Shown: positions 39,293 through 49,638 of the stretch, one piece after another
Layout of the letters: every line of letters begins with the position of its first letter
Numbering within the stretch: the first letter of the stretch is position 1
Source of the DNA: Sarcina ventriculi
Lineage (GTDB): Bacteria; Bacillota; Clostridia; Clostridiales; Clostridiaceae
NCBI RefSeq assembly: GCF_900456775.1
Contig: NZ_UAUL01000007.1
Location: 248,001 to 312,000 of the forward strand
Direction: 5' to 3'
DNA length: 64,000 nt
Position numbers and translations under genes: made by a program
The notes under the pieces: generated by a model
Told to the model about the DNA's origin: nothing
Databases searched by the model: none
The model's input: only the letters and a program-made list of their open reading frames with translations

Positions 39293-39347
39293 AAATTTTA
39301 TGCGCTACCTATAATTAAATTTATATTATATAAGTAACTTCTCCTTT
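39290..39347 (-). promoter_or_regulatory. Possible split ribosome-binding site of ppiB
   Basis: On the minus strand AAAGGAG (39347-39341) is followed by GTTACTTATA (39338-39329), which can pair with TATAGGTAGC (39313-39304) through ten pairs including two G-T. Eleven bases then precede the ATG at 39292. Folded, the gap from AAAGGAG would be about 13 bases, slightly long. Confidence 0.5.
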
Positions 39348-39493
39348 CATATTTTTCTACTATTTATATTTAAGTAGTCTTTTAATAAATTATATATTAT
39401 TTTTTTAATTATTTAAAGAAATCATTATTATAATTTAAAACATTATAATATAAAATCATTCACTCCACATAAAAATAATACGATTTAATAAAT

Positions 39494-39533
39494 ATAAAAA
39501 AGGTAGCTTAAAATTTAAAATTATAAACTACCC
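39494..39533 (-). terminator. Terminator of the STAS-like gene
   Basis: GGGTAGTTTATAATTTT pairs with the AAAATTTTAAGCTACC side on the minus strand and is followed by TTTTTT. Confidence 0.78.
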
Positions 39534-39556
39534 TTAAATTATATTAAATATTTTTG

Positions 39557-39820
39557 TTAACAAAATGTTGTTCCTAACACAACTCTTGAATAATCATTAT
39601 AATTTGATAAATTTTTCACTTCCACTTTATTCGCTACAATATCTCTTCCCTCTTTATTTATCATATCAGCAAATAAACAATTTAAGAAAGTTGATGGTAC
39701 TCTATCAATTCCTTCAAAATCTAATTCAACATTTTGATTTTCCTCTAAATAGCGCCTTAAAACAATAGCATCCTCAATATTTAGTGCATTTCCTAATATT
39801 TTTTTAACATTTATATTCAT
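39557..39820 (-). CDS. STAS-like DUF4325 protein
   Basis: An 87-residue protein with the STAS-like DUF4325 pattern: a beta strand and turn VELDFEGIDRVPSTFLNCLFADMI, where STAS proteins have their conserved core. Such small domains bind partner ATPases or kinases in signalling systems, sometimes fused to or next to histidine-kinase-like ATPases. No such partner is encoded nearby. AGGAGGGG precedes the ATG. It stands alone with its own terminator. Confidence 0.72.
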   Translation of the reverse strand: MNINVKKILGNALNIEDAIVLRRYLEENQNVELDFEGIDRVPSTFLNCLFADMINKEGRDIVANKVEVKNLSNYNDYSRVVLGTTFC

Positions 39821-39983
39821 AAATTCCCCTCCTAAGTTTGTAATTTTTTATTTATTTAAAATTTTCTGAAAATTCTTTTTTATGATATTATAATATCACC
39901 TTACGTTTTTCATGTCAATATTTTAACAAATTGTTTAAATATTTTTCTTTATATCTAATTCTATTGATTTTTCGTATTATAAA

Positions 39984-40026
39984 AATTAAGCTACCCTTAT
40001 AAGTAATATATCCAGATAGCTTAATT
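39984..40026 (-). terminator. Terminator of glutamate racemase gene
   Basis: Perfect 10-base arms AATTAAGCTA/TAGCTTAATT with a T-rich tail on the minus strand. Confidence 0.78.
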
Positions 40027-40038
40027 CTTATTATTTTT

Positions 40039-40833
40039 TTATTTTGTTTTTAATAATACCTTACAAAGTTCTACTATTTTTTTATCTTCTGATGAATTAA
40101 ATATTTTAACATATCCATCTTCTCTTTGATCATTTATTAAATTAATTTTTTCTAATTTTCTTTTTAGTTCTCTTATGGTTCCATAGCTACCATCTATTAT
40201 ATCAACATCTTCTCCAACTATATCTTGTATAGCATTTTTTACAAAAGGATAATGGGTACATCCCAATACAATAGTCGATATTTTACTATTCAAATAAGGA
40301 CTTAATTTTTCTTTTAAAAACTCCATAACCTCTTCGCCACTAAATATTCCACTTTCAACAAATTCTACTAAACCGGGTGCTGGAAGTTTTATAATTTCTC
40401 TTTCATCTTTATACTTGTCCATAAGATTGTTAAATTTTTTCTCTGCAAGGGTCATAGTTGTTGCCATTATTATTATTTTACCTTGTTTTTTAGATTCAAC
40501 TGCTGGCTTTATAGCAGGTTCTATGCCTATTATCGGAATATTATAAGTTTCTCTTAACTCTTTTATAGCTGCAGATGTAGCTGTATTACAGGCTATAACA
40601 ACAGCTTTTACTCCACTTTCTTCAAAGAATTTCATAGCATTAAAAGTTAATTTTCTCACTTCATCAGCATGTTTAACACCATATGGAGCATTTTTAGAAT
40701 CTCCAAAATATATGTAATTTTCATTTGGCATAAGTTCAACAGCTCTCCTCATAACACTTATACCGCCAACCCCTGAATCAAAAAAACCTATAGGACTATT
40801 TTTATCAACCGTATTATACATCTTCACTCTCAC
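40039..40833 (-). CDS. murI: Glutamate racemase
   Basis: Makes D-glutamate for peptidoglycan. The 264-residue protein has the FFDSGVGGISV start and both catalytic cysteines, in VVIACNTATSAA and VLGCTHYPF. YFGDSKNAPYG is also typical. The coordinates use the first GTG codon. A GTG at 40827 or the ATG at 40821 are alternatives, since TAGGAG lies just upstream and family homology starts at about MYNTVDKNSPIGFFDSG. It appears monocistronic with a terminator downstream. Confidence 0.94.
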   Translation of the reverse strand: MRVKMYNTVDKNSPIGFFDSGVGGISVMRRAVELMPNENYIYFGDSKNAPYGVKHADEVRKLTFNAMKFFEESGVKAVVIACNTATSAAIKELRETYNIPIIGIEPAIKPAVESKKQGKIIIMATTMTLAEKKFNNLMDKYKDEREIIKLPAPGLVEFVESGIFSGEEVMEFLKEKLSPYLNSKISTIVLGCTHYPFVKNAIQDIVGEDVDIIDGSYGTIRELKRKLEKINLINDQREDGYVKIFNSSEDKKIVELCKVLLKTK

Positions 40834-40974
40834 TCCTACATTGCATTATAACACTAAAATTATTTTATACCTTTATGACTAATAAATCTATAATTTCATT
40901 AAATACTAAATCTCATTACTTTAAACTTTATTTTATCTATAACAAAATTATATCTATTTTTAAGCAATAAAAAA

Positions 40975-41030
40975 ACATTTACACTTTCACATAAAAATTA
41001 ACTACTTTTTATATAAAAACGTAAATGCTG
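40975..41030 (-). terminator. Weak terminator-like hairpin after the small membrane protein gene
   Basis: CATTTAC near 41026 can pair with GTAAATG near 40980, followed by a T run on the minus strand. The loop is long and AT-rich. Otherwise 40834-41102 holds nothing that I can call. Confidence 0.4.
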
Positions 41031-41102
41031 AAAAATAAAAAACATCATTTCTATTCCTATTTATCTTAAAAATAATCTACATCCATCAAAAACTAAATAT
41101 GA

Positions 41103-41312
41103 TTATTCTTCATATTTAGATTCTTTACGATATTTATAACATTTATGCATCTTTAAGCCTATAATTGTACCAACGACCATAGCTCCAATTGCACAATCTA
41201 AAAGTATTGCATTTTTTAATTTTCTATCTTCTTTTATTAATTGATGAACTGCTCTCTTTAATTCACAATCTTTTTTATCAAATTTATCAAGTTTATTAAA
41301 CATTTCTAACAT
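41103..41312 (-). CDS. Small single-pass membrane protein, unknown
   Basis: About 69 residues starting at the ATG eight bases after AAGGAG; a GTG three codons upstream overlaps the ribosome site. A charged N-terminal half (KLDKFDKKDCELKRAVHQLIKEDRKLKN) precedes one hydrophobic helix (AILLDCAIGAMVVGTIIGL) and a basic tail. I do not recognise it. A membrane-anchored regulator or accessory subunit is possible but unsupported. Confidence 0.65.
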   Translation of the reverse strand: MLEMFNKLDKFDKKDCELKRAVHQLIKEDRKLKNAILLDCAIGAMVVGTIIGLKMHKCYKYRKESKYEE

Positions 41313-41461
41313 TATAATCACTCCTTTTCTAAATTATAACAAATCATTTTCATTACTACAAACTTTGCATTTATTATTCCACTTATGTATGTTTTAAATA
41401 CTATTTAATTATTAGTTTTTCAATAATTAATAAAAATATAGAAACTATTTGTATGAAGATT

Positions 41462-41503
41462 AATAATCCACAAGATTAAATAATCTATCACTTGTGGATT
41501 ATT
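41462..41503 (-). terminator. Hairpin downstream of carB
   Basis: Perfect 13-base arms (AATAATCCACAAG and complement) start seven bases after the carB stop. The T run on the minus strand is short. Confidence 0.7.
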
Positions 41504-41509
41504 TTTAAA

Positions 41510-44500
41510 TTACATTTCAACTAAATTAAATACTTCTAAATCTTTATCTTCAACTTTGCTTTTCTTAACATCTACTAATGCTTTTAATGTATCTAATGAA
41601 GTTATAACACCAATATTTCTCTCAACTGCTGCTCTTCTCATAAGGAAACCATCTCTCTTTGAATCATTTGCTTTAGTTGGAGTATTAACAATTAAATCTA
41701 TTTCCTTATTCTTTATAAGATCCATTAAATTTGGAGAGTCTTCACCTATTCTAGCAATTTCTCTAGCATCAATTCCTGCATCTCTTAAAAATTTAGTTGT
41801 ACCCTCAGTTGCTACAAAATTAAATCCTAATTTATTTAAATCTTTAGCTATCTCTAAAAATTCTTTTTTATCATGATTATTTACAGTTGCAAGAATTGTT
41901 TTATTTCCGTTACCAATATACATTGATGCACCTAAAAATCCCTTATATAAAGCTTCCTCTAAGTTTCTACCTACACCTAAAACTTCTCCTGTTGATTTCA
42001 TTTCAGGTCCTAAACTTACCTCAACATTTGGAAGCTTTTGAGTTGAAAATACTGGTACTTTAACAGAAACTAATTCTGGTTCTTTAAATACACCTGTACC
42101 ATAACCTAAATCTTTTAATTTTTCTCCAAGCATAACTCTTGTAGCTATATCTACTATCGGAACTGTACTTACCTTTGATATATATGGAACAGTTCTAGAT
42201 GCTCTTGGATTAACTTCTATAACATAAAGATTTTCTTGATATTCAATAAATTGAATATTTATCATCCCTTTTATTCCAATTTCTAAAGCAAGTTTTTTAG
42301 TATATTCTAATACATCATTTCTTATTTTATCGCTTAAGTGTTGTGGAGGATACATTGTTATACTATCTCCTGAGTGAACACCAGCTCTTTCTAAATGTTC
42401 CATTATTCCTGGAATTAAAACATCTTCTCCATCTGATATAGCATCTACTTCTATTTCTCTTCCCATTAAATATTTATCTACAAGAATTGGATTTTTACTA
42501 TCTTTTTCAAAAGCATTTTTTAAATAGAATACAAGCTCATCTTCATCATGAGTTATTTCCATTCCTTGACCTCCAAGAACAAACGAAGGTCTAACAAGAA
42601 CAGGGAATCCAAGTCTTCTCGCCTCTTCTAACCCTTCCTCAACATTCCATACACCTTTTCCTTTTGGTCTTGCAATATCTAACTTTTCTAATAAAGCATC
42701 AAATTGTTCTCTATCTTCAGCTAAATCTATTTGATCAGAAGTAGTTCCTAAAGTTGTTATATTTTTTTCTTTTAAAAATTTAGCAAGTTTTATTGCTGTT
42801 TGACCACCAAATTGAAGGATAACTCCATCTGGTTTTTCTTTATCTAATATATTTAAAACATCTTCTTCTGTTAATGGTTCAAAGTATAACTTATTAGATA
42901 TACTAAAGTCTGTACTTACTGTTTCTGGGTTATTATTTATAACTATTGTTTCTATTCCTAACTTTTTAAGTGCCATTACACAGTGAACTGAAGAATAATC
43001 AAACTCAATACCTTGACCTATTCTAATTGGACCCGAACCTAAAATTGCAACTTTTTTTCTATCTGAAACTTCAACCTCATCATATTCTTCATATGTTGAA
43101 TAATAGTATGGAGATAAAGCTTCAAATTCTCCACCACAAGTATCAACCATTTTGTATGCAGGCTTAATATTCCAAATCATTCTTAATCTATATATTTCTT
43201 CTGGTGTTACTCTTAGCATATCAGCAATTGCTTTGTCTGAGAATCCTCTTCTTTTTAACTTATAAAGCCAAGCCTTATTCATGTTATCTATACTAGATTG
43301 TTTAAGTTTTTGTTCTTCATCAACAAGCCATCTAAATTTTTCTAAGAAGAATATATCTATTCCTGTTATCTTAGAAACCATATCTATTCTGTATCCTCTT
43401 CTTAACATTTCAGTCAAGGCAAATATTCTTTCGTCGTCTGGAGTTATAACTCTTTCTCTTAATTCATACATAGAAAGTTCTTGGAATTTTTTATGCTCTA
43501 AAGAATATCTTCCAATTTCTAAAGACCTTATTCCTTTTAAGAAAGCTGATTCAAAATTACTTCCTATAGCCATTATTTCTCCAGTTGCCATCATCTTAGT
43601 TCCAAGAGCCCTATCTGCACTTTGGAATTTATCAAATGGCCATTTTGGAATTTTTACAACTACATAGTCAAGAGATGGTTCAAAACACGCATATGTTTTT
43701 TGAGTTACTGCATTTTTTATTTCATCTAATCCGTATCCTAAAGCTATTTTTGCAGCAACTTTTGCTATTGGATAACCTGTCGCCTTTGAAGCTAGAGCAG
43801 ACGACCTTGAAACCCTAGGGTTTATTTCTATAACAGCATATTCAAATGAGTGAGGATTTAGAGAAAATTGAACGTTACATCCACCTTCAATTCCTACTGC
43901 ATCTATTATTGCTAAAGAAGCATCTCTTAGCATTTGATATTCTTTATCTGATAAAGTTTGGCTAGGTGCAACAACTATTGAATCTCCAGTATGTATTCCA
44001 ACTGGGTCTATATTTTCCATGTTACAAACAGTTATGCAGTTTCCTTTAGAATCTCTCATAACCTCGTACTCTATTTCTTTCCAACCCTTAACGCTCTTTT
44101 CAAGTAATACTTGACCTATTGAGCTTAGTTGTAATCCTGAACTTAATATTTCTCTAAGTTCTGGCTCATTACTAGCTATTCCACCACCAGTTCCTCCAAG
44201 AGTATATGCTGGTCTTACTATAACTGGATATCCAATTTCTTTAGCAAATTCAATACCTGATTCTAAATCAGTTATAATCTCACTCTTTATAACAGGCTGA
44301 TTTATTCTATTCATCATATTTCTAAATAATTCTCTATCTTCGCCTTCTTTAATTGAAGATATTGATGTACCTATTACTTTAACATTATATTTATCTAGAA
44401 TCCCTGCATCACTTAAATCAACAGCAAGATTTAACCCTGTTTGCCCACCCATTCCTGCTAATAGGGAGTCTGGTCTTTCTTTTGCTATTACTTTTTCTAA

Positions 44501-44719
44501 AAATTCTAAAGTTAAAGGCTCTAAATAAACTTTATCGGCAACCTCTTTATCAGTCATTATAGTTGCTGGATTTGAGTTTACAAGTACAACTTCTATACCT
44601 TCTTCTTTTAAAGCTTGACAAGCTTGTGTTCCTGAATAATCAAATTCTGCTGCTTGACCTATTATAATTGGACCTGAACCTATTACTAAAACTTTTTTTA
44701 TATCTCTATTTAATGGCAT
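41510..44719 (-). CDS. carB: Carbamoyl-phosphate synthase large subunit
   Basis: Makes carbamoyl phosphate for pyrimidines and arginine from ammonia released by CarA. At 1069 residues it has the usual duplicated ATP-grasp halves, each opening with a nucleotide-binding start ([22 protein letters not shown] and [21 protein letters not shown]). The methylglyoxal-synthase-like allosteric domain occupies the last ~140 residues (from about 925). It overlaps no other gene and follows carA by 12 bases. Control is through the PyrR attenuator upstream of carA, so its main role here is pyrimidine synthesis. Confidence 0.97.
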   Translation of the reverse strand: MPLNRDIKKVLVIGSGPIIIGQAAEFDYSGTQACQALKEEGIEVVLVNSNPATIMTDKEVADKVYLEPLTLEFLEKVIAKERPDSLLAGMGGQTGLNLAVDLSDAGILDKYNVKVIGTSISSIKEGEDRELFRNMMNRINQPVIKSEIITDLESGIEFAKEIGYPVIVRPAYTLGGTGGGIASNEPELREILSSGLQLSSIGQVLLEKSVKGWKEIEYEVMRDSKGNCITVCNMENIDPVGIHTGDSIVVAPSQTLSDKEYQMLRDASLAIIDAVGIEGGCNVQFSLNPHSFEYAVIEINPRVSRSSALASKATGYPIAKVAAKIALGYGLDEIKNAVTQKTYACFEPSLDYVVVKIPKWPFDKFQSADRALGTKMMATGEIMAIGSNFESAFLKGIRSLEIGRYSLEHKKFQELSMYELRERVITPDDERIFALTEMLRRGYRIDMVSKITGIDIFFLEKFRWLVDEEQKLKQSSIDNMNKAWLYKLKRRGFSDKAIADMLRVTPEEIYRLRMIWNIKPAYKMVDTCGGEFEALSPYYYSTYEEYDEVEVSDRKKVAILGSGPIRIGQGIEFDYSSVHCVMALKKLGIETIVINNNPETVSTDFSISNKLYFEPLTEEDVLNILDKEKPDGVILQFGGQTAIKLAKFLKEKNITTLGTTSDQIDLAEDREQFDALLEKLDIARPKGKGVWNVEEGLEEARRLGFPVLVRPSFVLGGQGMEITHDEDELVFYLKNAFEKDSKNPILVDKYLMGREIEVDAISDGEDVLIPGIMEHLERAGVHSGDSITMYPPQHLSDKIRNDVLEYTKKLALEIGIKGMINIQFIEYQENLYVIEVNPRASRTVPYISKVSTVPIVDIATRVMLGEKLKDLGYGTGVFKEPELVSVKVPVFSTQKLPNVEVSLGPEMKSTGEVLGVGRNLEEALYKGFLGASMYIGNGNKTILATVNNHDKKEFLEIAKDLNKLGFNFVATEGTTKFLRDAGIDAREIARIGEDSPNLMDLIKNKEIDLIVNTPTKANDSKRDGFLMRRAAVERNIGVITSLDTLKALVDVKKSKVEDKDLEVFNLVEM

Positions 44720-44731
44720 AATATTTTCCTC

Positions 44732-45781
44732 CTATAGTGCATACTTCATAAATTCATCAAATATATACTCACTGTCCTTTGGACCTGGGCAAGCCTCTGG
44801 ATGGAATTGAACAGAGAATATTGGCATAGTCTTATGTCTCATTCCTTCTACTGTTTCATCATTCATACTTATATGAGTCACTTCAAATCCTTCTGGCATT
44901 TTAGCTACATAGTACCCATGGTTTTGTGATGTTATGTGAACTCTATCGTTTAAAATATCTTTTACAGGATGATTACATCCTCTATGACCAAATTTTAATT
45001 TTTCAGTCTTGCCATGAAAAGCTAGAGCTAATAATTGATGCCCTAAACATATTCCTACCATTGGTTTTTGTTTGGCTATTTTTCTTATTTCTTCTATTGC
45101 ATATCCCATATCTTCTGGATCTCCAGGACCATTTGATAAAAACACTAAATCAGGATTTACATTTAAAACTTCTTCTGCTTTAACATCATGTGGAAATACT
45201 GTTACTTTACAATCTCTTTTAATAAAATTTCTTACTATGTTTTCTTTCATTCCAAAATCAATCATAGCAACATGTTTTCCTACACCATTTAATTCATATA
45301 TTTCTTTAGTCGAAACTTTTGATACTGCATCTTTATTAGAAAAAGCTGCTAATTTTTGTTTAACTTCTTCTTCTGAATGCTCATCTAATACTATAATTCC
45401 TTTCATAGTACCGTTATTTCTTAATATTTTTGTAAGAGCTCTTGTATCTATTCCATCTAAACCTAATATTTTATTTTGATGTAAATAAGTTTCAAGTTCT
45501 AATTCGCACCTAAAATTATTTGGATACTGACATTTTTCTCTAACTATAAACCCTCTAACCTTTGGTTTATTAGATTCAACATCTTCTAAATTTATCCCAT
45601 AGTTACCAATCAAGGGATATGTCATAGTAACTATTTGTCCATAGTATGATGGGTCTGTTAAAACTTCTTGGTATCCTGTCATTCCTGTATTAAAAACAAC
45701 CTCACCAACACATTCTTTTAAGTATCCAAATGCTTTACCTTCAAATACAATACCATTTTCTAATATAAGCTTTGCTTTCAT
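44732..45781 (-). CDS. carA: Carbamoyl-phosphate synthase small subunit
   Basis: The 349-residue glutaminase subunit supplies ammonia to CarB. The N-terminal domain begins AKLILENGIVFEGKAFG. The class I amidotransferase domain has the nucleophile Cys in PMVGICLGHQLLALA and the His/Glu pair in FSVQFHPEACPGP. It is the first gene of carAB. AAAGGAGG lies seven bases before the ATG. The attenuator upstream indicates repression by uridine nucleotides. Confidence 0.96.
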   Translation of the reverse strand: MKAKLILENGIVFEGKAFGYLKECVGEVVFNTGMTGYQEVLTDPSYYGQIVTMTYPLIGNYGINLEDVESNKPKVRGFIVREKCQYPNNFRCELELETYLHQNKILGLDGIDTRALTKILRNNGTMKGIIVLDEHSEEEVKQKLAAFSNKDAVSKVSTKEIYELNGVGKHVAMIDFGMKENIVRNFIKRDCKVTVFPHDVKAEEVLNVNPDLVFLSNGPGDPEDMGYAIEEIRKIAKQKPMVGICLGHQLLALAFHGKTEKLKFGHRGCNHPVKDILNDRVHITSQNHGYYVAKMPEGFEVTHISMNDETVEGMRHKTMPIFSVQFHPEACPGPKDSEYIFDEFMKYAL

Positions 45782-45848
45782 AAAACTGCCTCCTTTAAAT
45801 ATTTATAAAACACACTTTACAAGGAATTTACGTATTATTTATTTAAAA

Positions 45849-46020
45849 AAAGGAAAAGGTAACATGGAGATTAAAATTTTCATTTTTTTAATCCCCTGTT
45901 ACCTACATATATTTTCAATTATTATAAAATTCAAAGTTATTTTGTTTTGTAATAGATTTTCTCCATTTTTATTTCTCATGTTTATACCTCTTTCTGGCCT
46001 CACAGGACCAATTTAAAGTG
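45849..46020 (-). promoter_or_regulatory. PyrR-responsive attenuator of carAB
   Basis: On the minus strand the PyrR-binding loop TTGGTCCTGTGAGGCC, then AGAAAGAGG, lies at about 46012-45987. Downstream, a terminator stem pairs GGTAACAGGGGATTAAAA with TTTTAATCTCCATGTTACC (45903-45858, one mismatch and one G-T) and ends in a T run. When UMP is high, PyrR is expected to bind the loop and allow the terminator to form. The -10/-35 of this transcript is not clear. Confidence 0.9.
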
Positions 46021-46140
46021 TATTGTTTATAAATTCTTATTACACATATTTTAGTCTAATTATTTAAAATCGTCAATAAGATTATTTATTTATAAAAAAT
46101 TTTATTTTTCACATATTAAATAATATTTCCAATTTACAAA

Positions 46141-46179
46141 TAAGTTAAGGTGTTAGAAAATTTCTAACACCTTAACTTA
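46141..46179. repeat. Nearly perfect 39-bp palindrome between carAB leader and the Tyr/Trp-rich gene
   Basis: Arms 46141-46159 and 46161-46179 are exactly complementary around a single base; the left arm starts TAAGTTAAGGTG. There is no T run. It lies about 120 bases upstream of the PyrR leader and 160 bases before the gene at 46343. The rest of 46021-46342 is AT-rich with no recognised gene. Confidence 0.75.
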
Positions 46180-46342
46180 ATTTCAACCTATACCTTTGTC
46201 CTATTGAATATTTACTTTAACATTATGATATATATATAATGTTTTGTCAACATTATTAAGTATGAACAAAATATTATTAACAAAATCATAAAATTACAAA
46301 TATTACATATCTTATAATATAATTAATATTTAGGAGTTTTTT

Positions 46343-47323
46343 ATGGAAATTATTTATCCTGATGAATTTTTAAAATCTCTTAACGAAAATAAAGACATAG
46401 ATTCCTTAACAGATATGAGTATTACTGATGAAACATATGACTATGATTTGAGAGAAGACTATAATACTGATGACTATTATGAGTATGATAATTACGACGA
46501 GTATGATTTTGATGAATCGTATAACTATTTAAGCGATTATGATTATCCTAATTATAATTATCTTAGTGACTATGATTACAGGGGTTCCCAAGAATCTAAA
46601 CAGACTGATGATAAAAATAAACCAATTAAATTTGCTAAAATAAAAATTCCCTATTTAGATGTAACTAAATTAAGACCTCCATTCCCACCATTTACTCCAT
46701 GGCAAGGACCTTGGTGGCCATGGAATTGGAATTATCCTTGGTCTAATCATTTTCCATGGAATTGGAATTACCCTTGGTCTATGCATAAGAAAAACTGTTG
46801 TGGCAGTCAAGGCTCTTGTAAACCAAAATCTCCTAGAGAAGATGTATCTGATGAAAATCAAAGAAGCTTTGATTATTATGATGAATATAACAATTATGAT
46901 AATGATGACTATGATTTTTTAGAAGATGAAAGGGGCCCTGCACCTTCTTATAATTACGATAAACCTCCAACAAGTCCACCACCTTCTAAATTACCTTTAA
47001 AAAATAGTAAAAATGTAAAAATAATAGATTATGATGGAACTCATAAATGTCCACCACCAAAACCACCACATCAAGGAGGTCCCGCTCATGGCCCTGGATA
47101 TTCTAGTGAAAACCCTTGCAAATACGTACCTCCATCTTATATAAGAAACTGTGTTAATAATTTAGTTTATATATGGGAAATAAATGGACGAGGTTACTGG
47201 GCTTATTTAGATAGATTTGACAGAGGTTTTTTAAGTGGTTGGAAATGGATAGGACGAAGATGGATTAAATTTAATCAACATGTTAAAAGAGTTGATGCTA
47301 TTTTATGCTATAAAAATCATTAA
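46343..47323 (+). CDS. Tyr/Asp-rich, Trp/Pro-rich protein of unknown function
   Basis: A 326-residue protein with no signal peptide. Residues ~25-85 are an acidic Tyr/Asp stretch containing YNYLSDYDY twice. Residues ~110-150 are Pro/Trp-rich with PWNWNYPWS twice. A second Tyr/Asp stretch and a Pro-rich stretch with PPPSK and PPPKPP follow. The C-terminal ~65 residues (from CKYVPPSYIRNCVNNLVYIW) form a compact basic, aromatic domain ending in LCYKNH. The mixture of low-complexity aromatic repeats and scattered Cys resembles spore-coat or exosporium proteins, but I do not recognise the family. AGGAG precedes the ATG; it is monocistronic. Confidence 0.75.
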   Translation: MEIIYPDEFLKSLNENKDIDSLTDMSITDETYDYDLREDYNTDDYYEYDNYDEYDFDESYNYLSDYDYPNYNYLSDYDYRGSQESKQTDDKNKPIKFAKIKIPYLDVTKLRPPFPPFTPWQGPWWPWNWNYPWSNHFPWNWNYPWSMHKKNCCGSQGSCKPKSPREDVSDENQRSFDYYDEYNNYDNDDYDFLEDERGPAPSYNYDKPPTSPPPSKLPLKNSKNVKIIDYDGTHKCPPPKPPHQGGPAHGPGYSSENPCKYVPPSYIRNCVNNLVYIWEINGRGYWAYLDRFDRGFLSGWKWIGRRWIKFNQHVKRVDAILCYKNH

Positions 47324-47369
47324 ATATTTTAAACAGCTCTATATATAAAGTTTTAATATTTTAACCATA

Positions 47370-47432
47370 TAAAAAATGTTGATTTAGATAAGTTTAAAAA
47401 TTAAGTTTTTTATCTTCTCTAAAATCAACATT
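47370..47432. terminator. Hairpin between the Tyr/Trp-rich gene and the hydrogenase gene
   Basis: AATGTTGATTT and AAATCAACATT pair around a ~36-base loop, with TTTTTT following on the minus strand. It probably ends the hydrogenase transcript. Confidence 0.7.
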
Positions 47433-47491
47433 GTATTAAAAATATGGTTTTATACACTTATATATAAATTTTTATTTATCAATTTGAAAAT

Positions 47492-48970
47492 TTATCTATC
47501 TTTATACTTTTTTAAATCCAACATCAAATCATTATATTTTTCAGTAGAGTCTTTTATATTTTGATAGTCTGATTCCTTGCCATAAATATCTACTTCTTTA
47601 TTATTTTTAATATCATGATTTAATGTACCAGGCCCGTTTATACATCCTCCAGTACAAATCATTCCTTCTAAAAAATTACATTGAATTCTTTTAAATTTAG
47701 CCTGCATAAGCTTAGCATCACATTCTTTTATTCCATTTGCACTTTGTGGATTAAAATAAATATCTTGTCCATATTCGTTAACTACATGCTTTATAGCTTC
47801 TAACACTCCACCAGAACGTGCAAACATTCTTCCATAAAGAGAACCATTTTCACTCATACCATCAACACACTTATCTATGCATATATCTTTTGCATCAAGC
47901 ATTGCTAAAAGTTCTTCAAATGTCATAACGTAATTAACTTCTCCTTTTATCTCTTCTCTTAATATTTCCATTTTCTTTGCTATACATGGACCTATAAATA
48001 CAATATTAGAATTTTCATCGTTTTTCTTTATTAGCCTTGCAATAGCTATCATAGGAGATACAGTATTTGATATATTATCTTTAAGCATTGGGAATTTTTT
48101 TTCAATAAATGAAACAAAAGATGGACAACAACTTGATGTTAAAAATGATTCTTCCCCATAGTTTGCAAATTCATTAAACTCATGAAGTGCTACTAAATCA
48201 GCCCCTAAAGCTACTTCTAAAACATCATCAAACCCTAATGTTTTAATGGCTGTTATAACTTTATTTATATGATTTCCTTTAAACTGTGAAGCAATTGCTG
48301 GTGCAATAATTGCATAAACTTTTTTAGAATTATCCTTTATAAGATTTATTACATCTACTATTGATGATTTGTCCATTATTGCTCCAAAAGGACAATTAAT
48401 AACGCAAGCTCCACATTGAATACATTTATTATTATCTATCACTGCTTTTTTACTCTCAGTATTATACGATAATGCTTTAGGATAACAAGATTTCATGCAC
48501 GGTCTTCTAACTTCTGCTATGGCATCATAAGGACATGCTTCTTTACACTTTCCACACTCTTTACACTTAGAATAATCTATTTTAGATTTTTTGCTATCAA
48601 AGCTTATTGCCCCAAATCTGCAACTTTCTTGACATTTTTTAGCTAAACATCCTCTACACGCATTTGTAACTATAAATCTATTTATTGAGCATTCATCACA
48701 AGCTATATCTATAACTTCAATAACATTATCATTAAGCTTATCCCCTCCCAAAGCCACCTTTATTCGTTCTTGGACAATAGCTCTTTCCTTATAAATACAA
48801 CATCTAACATTAGGGTTTAAATCATCAACAACTTCTTTTGCTATACTTAAAATATTTTTATCCAATGTGTCATTAAATGCATTTTCAGCTACTCTTTTTA
48901 AAACTTCATATTTTAAAATTTGAACAGATGTATCAAATTTTATATGTTTCTTATTAGTATCTTTCTCCAT
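47492..48970 (-). CDS. [FeFe] hydrogenase, group B type
   Basis: A 492-residue soluble iron-only hydrogenase. Residues ~88-205 hold several [4Fe-4S] motifs (including CRGCLAKKCQESCRFGA, CKECGKCKEACP and CIQCGACVINCP). The H-cluster domain has TSSCCPSFVSF, IGPCIAKKMEI and EGMICTGGCINGPG. The motif variants fit group B enzymes, which are usually less well characterised than CpI. They may produce hydrogen from ferredoxin. GGGGG lies ten bases before the ATG. It follows the Moco operon after 160 bases on the same strand. Confidence 0.9.
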   Translation of the reverse strand: MEKDTNKKHIKFDTSVQILKYEVLKRVAENAFNDTLDKNILSIAKEVVDDLNPNVRCCIYKERAIVQERIKVALGGDKLNDNVIEVIDIACDECSINRFIVTNACRGCLAKKCQESCRFGAISFDSKKSKIDYSKCKECGKCKEACPYDAIAEVRRPCMKSCYPKALSYNTESKKAVIDNNKCIQCGACVINCPFGAIMDKSSIVDVINLIKDNSKKVYAIIAPAIASQFKGNHINKVITAIKTLGFDDVLEVALGADLVALHEFNEFANYGEESFLTSSCCPSFVSFIEKKFPMLKDNISNTVSPMIAIARLIKKNDENSNIVFIGPCIAKKMEILREEIKGEVNYVMTFEELLAMLDAKDICIDKCVDGMSENGSLYGRMFARSGGVLEAIKHVVNEYGQDIYFNPQSANGIKECDAKLMQAKFKRIQCNFLEGMICTGGCINGPGTLNHDIKNNKEVDIYGKESDYQNIKDSTEKYNDLMLDLKKYKDR

Positions 48971-49132
48971 AAATAAAATACCCCCAAAAACTCAACCTAA
49001 ATATATTTAAATCTAGTAACTTTTAAGCTATATAAATAACTATTATTCTAAACTAAAATATATGATTGAACTTTTAGGGATACTACATAATTATTATAAT
49101 GATATAATAAAAATTACTATAAAGTTTTCTGT

Positions 49133-49609
49133 CTAAAAATTAAATTCTCCACTTTTTCCGCCGGTCTTCTTTAAGAGATGAATATCTCCTATGACCATTC
49201 TTTTATCTACTGCTTTACACATATCATAAATTGTAAGAGCCGCAACACTTACAGCAGTTAAAGCTTCCATTTCAACACCTGTTTTTTCAAAAACCTTAAC
49301 TGTAGCTGTTATATTTATTTCTAAATTTTTTTCATCTATATCAAATGTTATACCACTTCCTGTCAACATAAGTGGATGGCACATAGGAATTAAATTAGAT
49401 GTTTGCTTTGATGCCATTATACCTGCAACTCTTGCAACTCCTAAAACATCTCCCTTGCCTATTTTTCCTGCTAAAATTAAATCTAAAGTTTCTTTACTAA
49501 CCTTTATTTTTCCAACAGCCACTGCAACTCTCTCAGTTTTTTGCTTTTCAGTAACATCTACCATGATAGCATTTCCTTTACTATCAAAATGAGTAAATTC
49601 ATTAGACAT
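49133..49609 (-). CDS. moaC: Cyclic pyranopterin monophosphate synthase
   Basis: Acts second in molybdenum cofactor synthesis, forming cPMP with MoaA. The 158-residue protein has [15 protein letters not shown] and [26 protein letters not shown], the MoaC active-site segments, and starts [14 protein letters not shown] as expected. It is last in the operon. MoaA, MoaD and MoaE are not in this window. AAGGTG precedes the ATG by six bases. Confidence 0.95.
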   Translation of the reverse strand: MSNEFTHFDSKGNAIMVDVTEKQKTERVAVAVGKIKVSKETLDLILAGKIGKGDVLGVARVAGIMASKQTSNLIPMCHPLMLTGSGITFDIDEKNLEINITATVKVFEKTGVEMEALTAVSVAALTIYDMCKAVDKRMVIGDIHLLKKTGGKSGEFNF

Positions 49610-49638
49610 AATCTACACCTTCTTACTTAATCTTAATT

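Noticed and set aside
41462-41503. Further DnaA boxes in TAATCCACA/TGTGGATTA hairpins
   Set aside because: These differ from TTATCCACA at the second position and sit as terminator stems right after genes, as also at 33226-33276.
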